Source: Duganella sp. CF402 (GTDB lineage: Bacteria > Pseudomonadota > Gammaproteobacteria > Burkholderiales > Burkholderiaceae_D). From it: a stretch of DNA of 64,000 bases. Positions 15,584 to 24,984 of the stretch are shown piece after piece. Each line of letters opens with the position of its first letter. Within the stretch, counting starts at the first letter, position 1. The stretch lies in contig NZ_FOBG01000002.1 of NCBI RefSeq assembly GCF_900109645.1, positions 62,001-126,000 on the forward strand. The letters run 5' to 3'. The notes beneath the pieces were generated by a model, which worked only from the letters and a program-made list of their open reading frames with translations, ran no database searches and was not told where the DNA came from. Both the position numbers and the translations under genes were made by a program.

Positions 15584-16162
15584 ATGGAACATACCCTGCC
15601 AGCCCTGCCATACGCCATCGACGCCCTGGCGCCGCACATCTCGCAAGAAACGCTGGAATACCACTACGGTAAGCACCACCAGACCTACGTCACCAACCTG
15701 AACAACCTGATCAAGGGCACCGAATTCGAAGCCCTGTCGCTGGAAGAAATCATCAAGAAATCGTCGGGCGGCATCTTCAACAACTCGGCCCAGATCTGGA
15801 ACCACACCTTCTTCTGGAACAGCCTGACCCCGAACGGCAAAGGCGCACCAAGCGGCGCGCTGGCCGACGCCATCAACGCCAAGTGGGGCTCGTTCGACAA
15901 GTTCAAGGAAGAGTTCACCAAGTCGGCCGTCGGCAACTTCGGTTCGAGCTGGACCTGGCTGGTGAAAAAGGCTGACGGTTCGCTGGACATCGTCAACACC
16001 TCGAACGCCGCCACCCCGCTGACCACCGATGCCAAAGCGCTGATCACCATCGACCTGTGGGAACACGCTTACTACATCGACTACCGCAACGCCCGTCCTA
16101 AGTTCATCGAGACCTTCTTCAAGCTCGCCAACTGGGACTTCGCTGCCGCCAACTTCGCCTGA
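15584..16162 (+). CDS. sodB: Superoxide dismutase (Fe type)
   Basis: A 192-residue cytoplasmic enzyme turning superoxide into hydrogen peroxide and oxygen. Metal ligands are visible: His27 in LEYHYGKHH, His in QIWNHTFFW, and Asp/His in DLWEHAYYIDYRN. NSAQIWNHTFFWNSL and FGSSWTWL favour the iron form. AAGGAAG precedes the ATG and a strong terminator follows. Confidence 0.97.
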   Translation: MEHTLPALPYAIDALAPHISQETLEYHYGKHHQTYVTNLNNLIKGTEFEALSLEEIIKKSSGGIFNNSAQIWNHTFFWNSLTPNGKGAPSGALADAINAKWGSFDKFKEEFTKSAVGNFGSSWTWLVKKADGSLDIVNTSNAATPLTTDAKALITIDLWEHAYYIDYRNARPKFIETFFKLANWDFAAANFA

Positions 16163-16203
16163 GCGAAGCCGGCAGCTTAAACGCACCGTCAAGACCGCCG
16201 AAG

Positions 16204-16239
16204 GCCCGGCCCCTGCATCGCGCAGGGGCCGGGCTTTTT
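16204..16239 (+). terminator. Intrinsic terminator after sodB
   Basis: A 13-bp perfect GC-rich stem (16204-16216 with 16222-16234) and a 5-base loop, followed by TTTTT. Confidence 0.95.
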
Positions 16240-16318
16240 CATTCCAGCTTACCTGTCGTTATAAATCGTGTATTATGCAATTTGCAACGCTTTTCTAACC
16301 ATGAGGAGTAGGGTGGCA

Positions 16319-17269
16319 ATGGAAACACGGGAAACAGCGGTACACATCGGCGGCACCGTTTGCAGCATGAGCTCGGACGACGACTACCTCAGCCACATCG
16401 GTAACAATTTTGAACCACATATGGTGGCCTTGTTCACCTGTCTCGCCGGGAATAAGCGGGTGGTGCTGGACATCGGCGCCAACATCGGCTGCACCGCGAT
16501 CCTGTTCAGCAGCCTGTACGAACAAGTGCACGCGTTTGAGCCCTCGCCTTCCACCTTCCGCTATCTGCAGGCCAACGTGGCGCGCAATGCCGGGCCGAAT
16601 GTGACGGTGCATAACTTCGGGATCGGCGCAGAAGCCGGCAGCAGCACCATCACCTTTGCCGCCAACAACCGTTCCGGCGCGTTCGTGTCGAACCACGAAA
16701 AAGCCAATGCCGATCATCTGAGCGAACACATCGAAATCCGCACCCTTGACGACACGGTCGATGCGCTGGGCCTGACCACGCTGGACTTTATCAAGATCGA
16801 TGTCGAAGGCTTCGAGGGCCATGTGCTGCGCGGCGGCCAAGCGACGCTGGCGCGCTTCCGGCCGCTATTGGTGCTTGAGCTGAACCACTGGTGCCTTAAC
16901 GCGTTCCAGCGTACCTCGGTGCCCGAGTTCTTCGATCAGCTGCGCGCGACCTTCCCTTTACTGTATGCGGTGGACGGCAACGGCTATCTCAACCTCCATT
17001 CGCTGGATGAGAGCTACGCCGTCATGTACCACCATATCCTGCACCTGCGCTTTTCCAACATCGTCTGCGCTTATGATGAAGTCCAGCTCGCCGGCTTTTT
17101 CGCCCAGTACCGGCACGGCATGGGAGGGCAGCCTGACGCGCCTGAACACACAGACGACACCAGACCAGCCGCAGCGCCAGCGCCAGACGTGCCGCCGCCC
17201 ATCCTTGTCCATCGCAGCCTGATGGGCCGGGCGCTCCGGCGTGTTCACGCCTTAATGGGGCGCGGCTAG
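16319..17269 (+). CDS. FkbM-family SAM-dependent methyltransferase
   Basis: A 316-residue protein with the FkbM/Methyltransf_21 domain at about 50-240. The SAM-binding VVLDIGANIGCTAILFSS is followed by VHAFEPSPSTFRYLQANV and the later LDFIKIDVEGFEGHVLRGG. Such enzymes often O-methylate sugars or glycans. The C-terminal tail is proline/alanine-rich and may be disordered. GAGGAG lies upstream of both GTG 16313 and ATG 16319; ATG is chosen. It is 5 bases from the following LysR gene, with no glycan cluster nearby, so the substrate is unknown. Confidence 0.82.
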   Translation: METRETAVHIGGTVCSMSSDDDYLSHIGNNFEPHMVALFTCLAGNKRVVLDIGANIGCTAILFSSLYEQVHAFEPSPSTFRYLQANVARNAGPNVTVHNFGIGAEAGSSTITFAANNRSGAFVSNHEKANADHLSEHIEIRTLDDTVDALGLTTLDFIKIDVEGFEGHVLRGGQATLARFRPLLVLELNHWCLNAFQRTSVPEFFDQLRATFPLLYAVDGNGYLNLHSLDESYAVMYHHILHLRFSNIVCAYDEVQLAGFFAQYRHGMGGQPDAPEHTDDTRPAAAPAPDVPPPILVHRSLMGRALRRVHALMGRG

Positions 17270-17274
17270 GAAGC

Positions 17275-18177
17275 ATGGATCGTTTCAATGCCATGCGCGT
17301 TTTCACCCGCATCGTCGAGTTGGGAAGTTTCAGCAAGGCGGCGGAGGATATGCAGATCCCGGCCGCCACGGCCACCTACACCATCAAGCAGCTGGAAGCG
17401 CATCTCGGCGTGCGCCTGCTGCAGCGGACCACGCGCCACGTCAGCACCACGCTGGATGGACAGGCCTACTACGAACGCTGCGTGCGCATCCTCGCCGATG
17501 TGGCGGAGACCGAGGCCGGCTTCGGCAACAGCGGCGCCGCCCCGCGCGGCAAGCTGCGCGTGGATTTACAAGGCACGCTCTCGCGCCATTACGTGCTGCC
17601 ACGCCTGAAGGAATTCTTCACGCGCTATCCCGGCATCGAACTGGAAATCGGCATGGGCGACCGCCTGGTCGATCTGGTGCGCGACGGCGTCGATTGCGTG
17701 CTGCGCGTCGGTGAGCTGCGCGACTCCAGCATGGTGGCGCGCCGCGTCGCCAGCCTTCAGCAGGTAACCTGCGCCAGCGCCGCGTATTTCGGGCAGCACG
17801 GCATCCCGCTCACGCTGGACGACCTGCACATGCAAGGCCATCAGGCGGTGAACTTCTTCTCTTCCGCCACCGGCAAGCTGTTTCCCTTCGACTTTCTGGT
17901 CGACGGCGCCGTGCGCAGCATCCACCTGCCGGGCAGCGTGTCGGTCGGCAGCGCTGAAGCCTACGCGGCCTGCTGCGCCAACGACCTCGGGCTGGTACAG
18001 ATGCCGCGCTACCACGTCGAACAAGAACTGCGCAGCGGCGCCTTCATCGAAGTGCTGGCGCAATGGCGTCCGCAGCCGATGCCGGTGTCGGTGCTGTACC
18101 CGCATCAGCGCCAGTTGTCGCCGCGTGTGCGCGTATTTGTCGACTGGCTGGCCGACGTGATGAGCGCCGCTAGTTAG
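17275..18177 (+). CDS. LysR-family transcriptional regulator
   Basis: A 300-residue regulator. The helix-turn-helix is at 1-60 (MDRFNAMRVFTRIVELGSFSKAAEDMQIPAATATYTIKQLE begins it) and the effector domain spans about 90-295. It belongs to the CrgA/DsdC-like branch with the family start MDRFNAMRVF. GGAAG precedes the ATG. The target is unknown; neither neighbour is a classic divergent partner. Its 3' end overlaps the convergent small acidic protein gene by 8 bases. Confidence 0.93.
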   Translation: MDRFNAMRVFTRIVELGSFSKAAEDMQIPAATATYTIKQLEAHLGVRLLQRTTRHVSTTLDGQAYYERCVRILADVAETEAGFGNSGAAPRGKLRVDLQGTLSRHYVLPRLKEFFTRYPGIELEIGMGDRLVDLVRDGVDCVLRVGELRDSSMVARRVASLQQVTCASAAYFGQHGIPLTLDDLHMQGHQAVNFFSSATGKLFPFDFLVDGAVRSIHLPGSVSVGSAEAYAACCANDLGLVQMPRYHVEQELRSGAFIEVLAQWRPQPMPVSVLYPHQRQLSPRVRVFVDWLADVMSAAS

Positions 18178-18409
18178 AAGTCCGCGCCCAGTCGCGGCGC
18201 TCCTCGCGCTGCGGCTTCAACGGCACATCGCTTTCGCCGGTGCCCTCGGCGTCGGTATCGCTATCGAGCTCGCTGTCGGGCCCACCCACCAGATCGCTGC
18301 CGCTGTCGGAGGTGTCGCTCGGCCCCAGCGTGCGCTTGTCGTGGCCACTGCCCAACTTGCGGTCCGTGCCGGCCGGGATATTGTCCGGATCCAAAGTGCT
18401 GTCGGCCAT
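18170..18409 (-). CDS. Small acidic, disordered hypothetical protein
   Basis: A 79-residue protein starting at ATG 18409, with AGGAGG just upstream. It is rich in Asp, Ser, Gly and Glu, with no hydrophobic core: GPSDTSDSGSDLVGG, LDSDTDAEGTGE. Similar short proteins with a GPSDSSDSGSD core are remembered from many proteobacteria, but no function is known to me. It is probably cytoplasmic and intrinsically disordered. Confidence 0.75.
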   Translation of the reverse strand: MADSTLDPDNIPAGTDRKLGSGHDKRTLGPSDTSDSGSDLVGGPDSELDSDTDAEGTGESDVPLKPQREERRDWARTSN

Positions 18410-18507
18410 AACTACCTCCTTATCAAAAAAACCATTCAATCACCGTATCGTCCGCCCGTCGGTGTGCTATCGCACAAAAGGCTATCGTGCTCATAGGAAT
18501 TTTTTAC

Positions 18508-18536
18508 TTTACAAATGTAATGTTCATCTATATAGT
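18508..18536 (+). promoter_or_regulatory. Sigma-70 promoter for the DUF4148 gene
   Basis: TTTACA, 17 bases, TATAGT: both hexamers match five of six consensus bases at ideal spacing. It lies about 26 bases upstream of the start codon, with AAGGAG between. Confidence 0.65.
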
Positions 18537-18561
18537 TAAACCATCAACCAAGGAGAACAAC

Positions 18562-18879
18562 ATGAGCACGACTACCAAACAACTGCTGACCGCCGCCGCT
18601 ACCGTCGCTTTCGCGATTGCCGCCACCGCCACCACCGTGACCAACGCCTTCGCGCAAACCACGGCCACCACCCCGGCCGCTGCCACTGCAGCCGCCACCA
18701 GCACCGCCGCCCAGAACACCGTGGCCAACAGCGCGCTGGCATCGGTCAAGGTGCAAGCAGTCGGCAAGACCCGCGCCGAAGTGCAGGCGGAAGTCATCGA
18801 AGCCCGCAAGAACGGCACCCTGCTGGAAACCGAAGCCGATTTCGACGTCGCCCAGACCCGCAAGCACATCGTCAAGTAA
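18562..18879 (+). CDS. DUF4148-type exported small protein
   Basis: A 105-residue exported protein. A signal peptide covers about 1-31 (ending NAFA). An Ala/Thr-rich linker follows, then the DUF4148-like C-terminal segment VGKTRAEVQAEVIEARKNGTLLETEADFD. The start ATG has AAGGAG at good spacing; the longer in-frame start at 18487 lies upstream of the promoter and is rejected. Such proteins are abundant in Burkholderiales and their function is unknown. It stands 12 bases upstream of the efflux outer-membrane gene and may be cotranscribed. Confidence 0.85.
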   Translation: MSTTTKQLLTAAATVAFAIAATATTVTNAFAQTTATTPAAATAAATSTAAQNTVANSALASVKVQAVGKTRAEVQAEVIEARKNGTLLETEADFDVAQTRKHIVK

Positions 18880-18891
18880 GCAGCAGCACCC

Positions 18892-20322
18892 GTGAAAAAG
18901 CGCGCGTCCGCCACCGTCGTCATCGCCACGGTCTTGCTGGCCGCTTGCGCGGACATGGGCAAGGTCCAGCCGCAAGCCGTGCAGCTGAAGTCCACCGAGC
19001 TCCATCCCGGCAAGGCGCTCAGCGCCGCCAGCGCCAACGTGGCGTGGCCGGACGAGCACTGGTGGGAAGCCTTGCACGACGCGCAGCTGAACCAGCTGGT
19101 GAACACCGCGCTGAGTGACAATCCCTCGCTGCGCGCGACGCTGGCCCGCGTGCGCCAGGCCGAAGCCCTGGCCGGCGTGGCGAAAGCCGCCACGCTGCCG
19201 CGCGTGGATGCCTCGGCCAGCGCCGACCGCGAGTTGTACTCGGCGCACAGCACGATCCCCGCACCGCTCGCCGGGAACTACGCGTGGAAGAACACGGCCA
19301 CGCTATCCGGTTCCTACGATCTGGATCTGTGGGGTCGCAACCGCGATGCGCTGGCCGCCGCGCTGGATGAGGTGCACATGGCAGCCGCCGAATCGCAGAT
19401 GGCGCGCCTGACACTGGAGACTTCCATCGTCCGCAGCTACATCCAGCTGTCGCTGGCCTACGCGCTGCAGGACAGCGTGGCGGACAACCTGGCGCAGCGC
19501 CAGCGCATCCTCGAGATCACTCGCCGCCGCAAGGCGGCCGGGCTGGCGAGCGACATCGAGGTGACGAGCATTGAAACAACGCTGCCGGCCGGACGGCGCG
19601 AGCATGAGCAATATGGCGAGACCATAGCCCTGCTGCGCAACCAGCTGGCGGCCCTGATCGGCAAGGGACCGGGCGACGGCGATACGATCGCCCGGCCAAT
19701 GCTGGCCTTACAGGCAGGCGCGCATGATGCAGTGCCGGCCAGCCTGCCGGCGGAACTGGTAGGACGCCGCCCCGACATCGTGGCGCAACGCTGGCGCGTG
19801 GAAGCGGCCGGCGCGCGCATAGAAGGCGCGAAGAAGGACTTTTACCCGAACCTCAATCTGGCGGCGTTCGTGGGTATGCAGTCGCTGGGCTTCGGCCACT
19901 TTCTGGAAGCCGGCTCGCAAATGCGCGGCATCACGCCGGCCATCAGCCTTCCGGTGTTTGAAGGCGGCCGCCTGCGCAGCCAGTTGAGCAACCAGACCGC
20001 GATCTACGATGGTGCGGTCGAACAGTACAACGCTACCGTGATACAAGCCATGTCGGACGTGGCCAACGCGGTGGTAAAAATGGCATCGGTCCGGCAGCAG
20101 GATCAATTGGCGCAGCGCGCGCTGGAGTCGGCGAAGCGCCAGCAGCAACTGGCGGAACGCGCCTACCAGGCCGGCCTGACCGACACGCTGAACGTGATCA
20201 ACGCGCAGCTGACCTTATTGAACGAACAGCAGCAGATGGCGCAAGTGGCGAGCAAACAACTGGATAACTTCGCCTTGTTGATGTCTGCGCTGGGTGGGGG
20301 CATAAAACTGGATTCACATTGA
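18892..20322 (+). CDS. Outer-membrane efflux lipoprotein of the NodT/OprM family
   Basis: A 476-residue outer-membrane channel of a tripartite pump. The GTG start leads into a lipoprotein signal peptide with lipobox LLAAC (Cys near 19). Two OEP domains follow: WWEALHDAQLNQLVNTALSDNPSL, GSYDLDLWGRNRDALAAALDE, then VGRRPDIVAQRWRVEAAGARI and ISLPVFEGGRLRSQLSNQ. The C-terminal half repeats the pattern, as expected. It most likely works with the FUSC/HlyD components encoded just downstream. Confidence 0.95.
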   Translation: MKKRASATVVIATVLLAACADMGKVQPQAVQLKSTELHPGKALSAASANVAWPDEHWWEALHDAQLNQLVNTALSDNPSLRATLARVRQAEALAGVAKAATLPRVDASASADRELYSAHSTIPAPLAGNYAWKNTATLSGSYDLDLWGRNRDALAAALDEVHMAAAESQMARLTLETSIVRSYIQLSLAYALQDSVADNLAQRQRILEITRRRKAAGLASDIEVTSIETTLPAGRREHEQYGETIALLRNQLAALIGKGPGDGDTIARPMLALQAGAHDAVPASLPAELVGRRPDIVAQRWRVEAAGARIEGAKKDFYPNLNLAAFVGMQSLGFGHFLEAGSQMRGITPAISLPVFEGGRLRSQLSNQTAIYDGAVEQYNATVIQAMSDVANAVVKMASVRQQDQLAQRALESAKRQQQLAERAYQAGLTDTLNVINAQLTLLNEQQQMAQVASKQLDNFALLMSALGGGIKLDSH

Positions 20323-20371
20323 TACTTAGATAGTACAATCAATCCTTTCCAAGAATATTAGAGGAGTGGCA

Positions 20372-20869
20372 ATGAGTAGTTTTGAAGCGACTAAAAAACG
20401 CCTTAAAAATATCCATGCCCGAATACCGGAGTTCCCAGAGGACGCTATGCGCCTGGTGCGCATGACCTATCACATCCAGAAACGGATGAAGGATTTGAGT
20501 AACGCCGCCCTGCGCAAGCATGACCTGGTCGACGCCAGCTACATGGTGCTGGCGGTGCTGTACGGATCGGACAATGAGACCTCGACCGCCTCCACGCTGG
20601 GCGAGGCCTGCATGGAAAAGCCGGCCAACCTGACGCGCGTGTGCAATGACCTGGAATCGCAGGGCCTGATCACGCGCGGCAACCGTCCCGGCGACCGCCG
20701 CTGCGTGATGATTTCGCTGACCGACGCCGGCCGCGCGCTGGCCGAGAAGGTACTGCCTGAAGTCTGGGGCAAGACCACGCGGGCCTATGACGGCTACAGC
20801 GCGGAAGAAGTAAAACTGTTGGAATCGCTGCTGAAACGGCAGCTCGATAATTTAGAATCTATTAGCTAG
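20372..20869 (+). CDS. MarR-family transcriptional regulator
   Basis: A 165-residue winged-helix regulator. The recognition region is STLGEACMEKPANLTRVCNDLESQGLITRGNRPGDRRCVMISLTDAG, where DRR and the wing are conserved. GAGGAG precedes ATG 20372. It stands first in the pump operon, 10 bases before the FUSC gene, so local repression by aromatic ligands is the likely role. Confidence 0.94.
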   Translation: MSSFEATKKRLKNIHARIPEFPEDAMRLVRMTYHIQKRMKDLSNAALRKHDLVDASYMVLAVLYGSDNETSTASTLGEACMEKPANLTRVCNDLESQGLITRGNRPGDRRCVMISLTDAGRALAEKVLPEVWGKTTRAYDGYSAEEVKLLESLLKRQLDNLESIS

Positions 20870-20879
20870 CCCTCATCAC

Positions 20880-23021
20880 ATGAATGCCTCTCCCGCCGCC
20901 CAGCCCTCCCAGGAACACAGCGCGGCGCGGAGAGTCTTCCACTGGCTGCACGCACAAACCGCCGATTGGCTGCGCACCGAAGGCGAACGCTGGATCTTCG
21001 TCGCCAAGGCCATGCTGGCCTCCTTTTCCGCTTTGTGGCTGGCCTTCCGCCTCGGCCTCGATGCGCCCTACACCGCGCTTGCCACCACTATCATTCTCGC
21101 CATGCCGAGCAGCGGCATGGTGCTGGAAAAAGCTTTCTACCGTTTTCTCGGCACGCTGGTCGGCTGCTCGGCCGCGCTGGCGCTGGTGGCCTTGGTCCCG
21201 CAGATGCCGACGGTGCTGTTCCTTGGCCTGGCGCTGTGGGTGGCATTGTGCACCGGCGGCGCTGCCATGCACCGCAACCAGCAGTCGTACAGCTTTGTGC
21301 TGGCCGGGTACACGGCGGTGATGATCGCGGTGCCGGCGGTCGATGCGCCGGACCATGTGTTCACGCTGGCCGTCACGCGCGTGACCGAGGTGGGGCTGGG
21401 CATCATCTGTTCGGCGGTGGTGCATGATGTGATTTTCCCGCGCCGCCATTCGCGCGCGGTGATGCGCACGGTGCAGGCGCGCTATGCAGGCTTTATTGAT
21501 TTTTGCGGCAAGGTGCTGGAGCAGCGCATCACGCCTGCGGATGCGGAGTTGAATCACCTGAAGTTTGCAGCCGATATCGCCGCACTGGAGTCGGGCCGCG
21601 CCGCTGCTTTCTTTGAAGCGGGCCATTCGCGCTCGCACACGCGCCAGCTGCATGCATTCAATGCGGCCTTCATGACGGCGTTGACGACGTTCTACACGCT
21701 GCATCGCCTGAGCCACCGCCTGCGCACGGCAGGCACGGAGCGCGTGCTGGCGCTGGTGGCGCCGCTGGAGGCGCACATGGCGGCCGCGCTGCGCGACGAG
21801 CTGACCGCCGCGCGGCTGGCACAGATGCGCAATGCGCTGGCCGACGATATCGCTGCGGCACGTACTACGCTGGCGGACGGTCCGGCGCTCGATCGCGCGC
21901 AGCAAATCGATTTCGACACGGCGGTGGAACTGCTGCAACGCTTCGCCGGCGACCTCGCCGATTTCGCCGTGCTGTATCACGGCCTGACGCAGCAAAAGCG
22001 CCAGCAAGTCAGCGATCCGGGCGCCTACTCGCCAAAGACCCCGCCCGCCATCATCGTCGCCAGCGGTGTGCGCGCCGGCGCCACGCTGCTCATCACGGCC
22101 GCCATGTGGTACTGGCTGGCTTGGCCAGCCACCATCAACGCCATCCTGATGGCGACGATTTTCTGCGCGCTGGCCTCCTCCTCGCCACGCCCGACGGTGC
22201 TGGTCTCGCAGGTCCTGATGGGCTTCCTGATCGCCCTGCCGCTGGCCTTCATCACCGAATTCCTGATGGTGGCCAAGGCCGACAACTTCACCCCGCTGGT
22301 GCTGGCCGCGCTGCCGCTGTTCGCGTTCGGCGCTTATTTGAGCAGCGGTCCGCGCTGGGGCGGCGTCGGCATCGGCCTTGGCATGTTCTCGGCCACGCTG
22401 GTGGTGCCGACCAACTTGATGCGTTACGACGTTGAATCCTTCATCAGCAGCGAACTGTCGTTGACGATGGGCGTGGTGGTGGCCTACCTGATGTTCAAGG
22501 TGGTGCTGCCCGAGCACACGATGGGCCATCGCGGCCACGTGGCGGCGGCGCTGTGGCGCGAAGCGCAGCAAGCCTGCACCGCTCGCCTGCACCGCCTCAA
22601 ACGCCGCTTCGACAACCGCGTGCGCGACCTGCTCAGCCAACTGAACGCCGCCGCCGGCCCGGCGCCGAACGCCGAAACGCGTGCCGTGGTGCGCCAGGGC
22701 CTGACCTTGCTGGAACTAGGCCACGCCGTGATCGAGCTGCGCCAGTTGATCGCCGCCTCGCACGCCGGCGCCGCGCGCGACAGCCTGCAAGCGGTACTGC
22801 AACTGCTGGCCGACTACCTGCACACACCGTCGCGCGCCAGCGGCGAGCGCGCGCTGCAAGCCATCCTGAATGCCGGGACGGCGGTGCGCGCCGCCCTGCC
22901 CGACGCCCACCCAGAACGACGCGCGCGCCTGCAAACCGCGCTGACCGATCTGCATTCCATTTACACGTCCTTGCTGGACCAGCTTTCAGGAGAACCGCAT
23001 GTTCCAACACCTGCCGCGTGA
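20880..23021 (+). CDS. FUSC-family efflux pump membrane subunit (AaeB-like)
   Basis: A 713-residue inner-membrane protein. Two hydrophobic blocks of about five to six helices each (about 40-190 and 385-545) are separated by long soluble helical regions, as in AaeB/fusaric-acid resistance proteins. Segments AMLASFSALWLAFRLGLDAPYTALATTIIL and PSSGMVLEKAFYRFLGTLVGC are typical. It probably exports hydroxylated aromatic carboxylic acids together with the DUF1656 and HlyD proteins. It overlaps the DUF1656 gene by 23 bases. Confidence 0.93.
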   Translation: MNASPAAQPSQEHSAARRVFHWLHAQTADWLRTEGERWIFVAKAMLASFSALWLAFRLGLDAPYTALATTIILAMPSSGMVLEKAFYRFLGTLVGCSAALALVALVPQMPTVLFLGLALWVALCTGGAAMHRNQQSYSFVLAGYTAVMIAVPAVDAPDHVFTLAVTRVTEVGLGIICSAVVHDVIFPRRHSRAVMRTVQARYAGFIDFCGKVLEQRITPADAELNHLKFAADIAALESGRAAAFFEAGHSRSHTRQLHAFNAAFMTALTTFYTLHRLSHRLRTAGTERVLALVAPLEAHMAAALRDELTAARLAQMRNALADDIAAARTTLADGPALDRAQQIDFDTAVELLQRFAGDLADFAVLYHGLTQQKRQQVSDPGAYSPKTPPAIIVASGVRAGATLLITAAMWYWLAWPATINAILMATIFCALASSSPRPTVLVSQVLMGFLIALPLAFITEFLMVAKADNFTPLVLAALPLFAFGAYLSSGPRWGGVGIGLGMFSATLVVPTNLMRYDVESFISSELSLTMGVVVAYLMFKVVLPEHTMGHRGHVAAALWREAQQACTARLHRLKRRFDNRVRDLLSQLNAAAGPAPNAETRAVVRQGLTLLELGHAVIELRQLIAASHAGAARDSLQAVLQLLADYLHTPSRASGERALQAILNAGTAVRAALPDAHPERRARLQTALTDLHSIYTSLLDQLSGEPHVPTPAA

Positions 23022-23211
23022 AGTTGATTTTTTTGGTGTGATGCTGCCCGGCGTGCTGCCGGTATTCCTGGCTGCCATCGTGCTGCAGCTCGTGCTGGAC
23101 GCAGGCCTGAGCTACATCGGTGCGTATCGCCGCAGCTGGCACCCGGCACTGGTGCGGCTGTCCATGTTCGTCTGCATTTTCAGCGCCCTGCTGGTCACCC
23201 TGTATAAATAA
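22999..23211 (+). CDS. DUF1656 small membrane protein (AaeX-like)
   Basis: A 70-residue protein with two hydrophobic helices (about 12-35 and 50-69), REVDFFGVMLPGVLPVFLAA at the start and the family-typical conserved EVDFFGV. It is regularly encoded between AaeB- and AaeA-like genes, and its role in the pump is unclear. AGGAG inside the preceding gene serves as ribosome site. Confidence 0.92.
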   Translation: MFQHLPREVDFFGVMLPGVLPVFLAAIVLQLVLDAGLSYIGAYRRSWHPALVRLSMFVCIFSALLVTLYK

Positions 23212-23222
23212 TTTAACCTCCT

Positions 23223-24092
23223 ATGAGTTCTATGAGCGCCTCTAAAATTTTCCGATTTTGCCTGACCATGCTGTTGCTGGCGGCGGCCCTTTGGATGGGC
23301 CGCTCCGCGTGGGATCACTACATGGAATCAGCCTGGACCCGCGATGGCCGCGTCAAAGCCGACGTGGTCACCATCAGCGCCGACGTCGCCGGCACCGTGA
23401 CCGAAGTGCTGGTGCGCGACAACCAGCTGGTGCAGAAAGGCGATGTGCTGTTCGTGGTCGACAAGGCGCGCTACCAGAACGCGGTGGCGCAAGCGCAAGC
23501 CATGCTGGCCTCGCAGCAGGTGGAAAAAGGCCGCCGCACGCAGGAAGCCAAACGCCGCGCGGGGCTGGATAGCTCAATCGTATCGGCCGAAAGCAAGGAG
23601 ACGGCGGAAGCGGCAGTCGGCACCGCGTCGGCACAGTATCAGGCCGCACTGTCGGCGCGCAACCTCGCGGAACTGAACCTGGAGCGCACCGTGGTGCGCG
23701 CACCGGTCACAGGCTACGTCACCAACCTGAATGTGCACGCGGGCGATTTCGCCGCCGTCGGTTCGGCCAAGCTGGCGCTGATCAACAGCGAATCGTTCTA
23801 CGTGGTGGGCTACTTCGAAGAGACCAAGCTGCCGCTGCTAAAGGTGAACGATAAGGTGGAGGTGCACATGATGAGCGGCGACGCGCAGCTGCAGGGCCAC
23901 ATCGAGAGCATCGCGCGCGGCATCACCGACCGCGACGCCAATCTGGGCCGCGAACTGCTGGCCGACGTCAACCCGACCTTCAACTGGGTGCGCCTGGCCC
24001 AGCGCGTGCCGGTGCGCATCCACATCGACGACAAGCCGAAGAACCTCGACCTGGTGGCCGGCACTACCTGCACGGTGGTCATTCATGGATAG
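23223..24092 (+). CDS. HlyD-family periplasmic adaptor (AaeA-like)
   Basis: A 289-residue membrane-fusion protein linking the pump to the outer-membrane factor. An N-terminal anchor helix (about 8-27) is followed by the biotinyl-lipoyl half VVTISADVAGTVTEVLVRDNQLVQKGDVLFVVD, a helical hairpin, and the second half ERTVVRAPVTGYVTNLNVHAGDFA. The PTFNWVRLAQRVPVRI segment is typical of AaeA/EmrA. The ribosome site is poor. It overlaps the following LysR gene by 8 bases. Confidence 0.95.
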   Translation: MSSMSASKIFRFCLTMLLLAAALWMGRSAWDHYMESAWTRDGRVKADVVTISADVAGTVTEVLVRDNQLVQKGDVLFVVDKARYQNAVAQAQAMLASQQVEKGRRTQEAKRRAGLDSSIVSAESKETAEAAVGTASAQYQAALSARNLAELNLERTVVRAPVTGYVTNLNVHAGDFAAVGSAKLALINSESFYVVGYFEETKLPLLKVNDKVEVHMMSGDAQLQGHIESIARGITDRDANLGRELLADVNPTFNWVRLAQRVPVRIHIDDKPKNLDLVAGTTCTVVIHG

Positions 24093-24984
24093 CCATTTGA
24101 TCCGGCTGTTCCTCGACGCCGCGCAGCTGGGCAGCTTTTCGGCGGCGGGCCGCAAGCACGGCCTGTCGCCGGCTGCCGCCAGCGCCAGCATGCAGCGGCT
24201 GGAAGCGTCGTTGCGGGTCAAGCTGTTCGAGCGCAGCACACGCCAGCTTGCGCTGACCGAAGAAGGCCGCGTATATCGCCACTTCAGCGAACAGGCGATG
24301 GCGTTGATGGCGGAAGCGGAAGCCAGCCTGCAAGCCGGCACCGGCGCCGTGCGCGGCGTGGTGAAGATCTCCGCACCGTCTGACCTCGGCCGCAACGTGC
24401 TGCTGCCGATGCTGGACCAATTCCGCGCGCACCATCCGGAGGTGCAGTACGCGCTCACGCTCACCGACAATACCGCCAACATGGTGCAGGACGATATCGA
24501 CCTCGCGCTGCGCTACGGCCAGCTGGCCGACAGCGAGATGGTGGCGCGCGCGCTGGCGCCGAGCCGGCGCGTCGTGTGCGCGGCGCCGTCGCTGATCGCG
24601 CGTGACGGCGGCCCGGCCACGCCGGAAGCGCTGGCCAACCTGCCGACGCTGGTGCTGGTCACCGCGCTGGGACCGATGCAGGAATGGCGCTACCGCAGCA
24701 ACGACGCCGACGACGAGCGCCTGTCGGTCCGAGTACGCCGCACGCAGCAAAGCAATGACGGTGAAGTGATTCGCAAGTGGGCCATCGCAGGCCAGGGCTA
24801 TGCCTACAAATCCATCCTCGATATTTCGGACGACTTACGCTGCGGGCGGCTAGTGACGGTGCTGGACGAGTACTTCACCGACAGCGCGCCGCTGCACCTG
24901 CTGTACCACCGCAACCGCTACCAGCCGCCGCGCATCGCCCAGCTTATTGGCTTTTTACAGGAGCGCTTTGCGGACCTGACATAA
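24085..24984 (+). CDS. LysR-family regulator at the end of the efflux operon
   Basis: A 299-residue protein. The N-terminal helix-turn-helix is MDSHLIRLFLDAAQLGSFSAAGRKHGLSPAAASASMQRLE-like, with an effector domain at 90-295. It is translationally coupled to the HlyD gene (8-base overlap), so it likely senses the pump substrate, as AaeR does, although AaeR is usually divergent. Its last 41 bases overlap the convergent SnoaL-like gene. Confidence 0.92.
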   Translation: MDSHLIRLFLDAAQLGSFSAAGRKHGLSPAAASASMQRLEASLRVKLFERSTRQLALTEEGRVYRHFSEQAMALMAEAEASLQAGTGAVRGVVKISAPSDLGRNVLLPMLDQFRAHHPEVQYALTLTDNTANMVQDDIDLALRYGQLADSEMVARALAPSRRVVCAAPSLIARDGGPATPEALANLPTLVLVTALGPMQEWRYRSNDADDERLSVRVRRTQQSNDGEVIRKWAIAGQGYAYKSILDISDDLRCGRLVTVLDEYFTDSAPLHLLYHRNRYQPPRIAQLIGFLQERFADLT

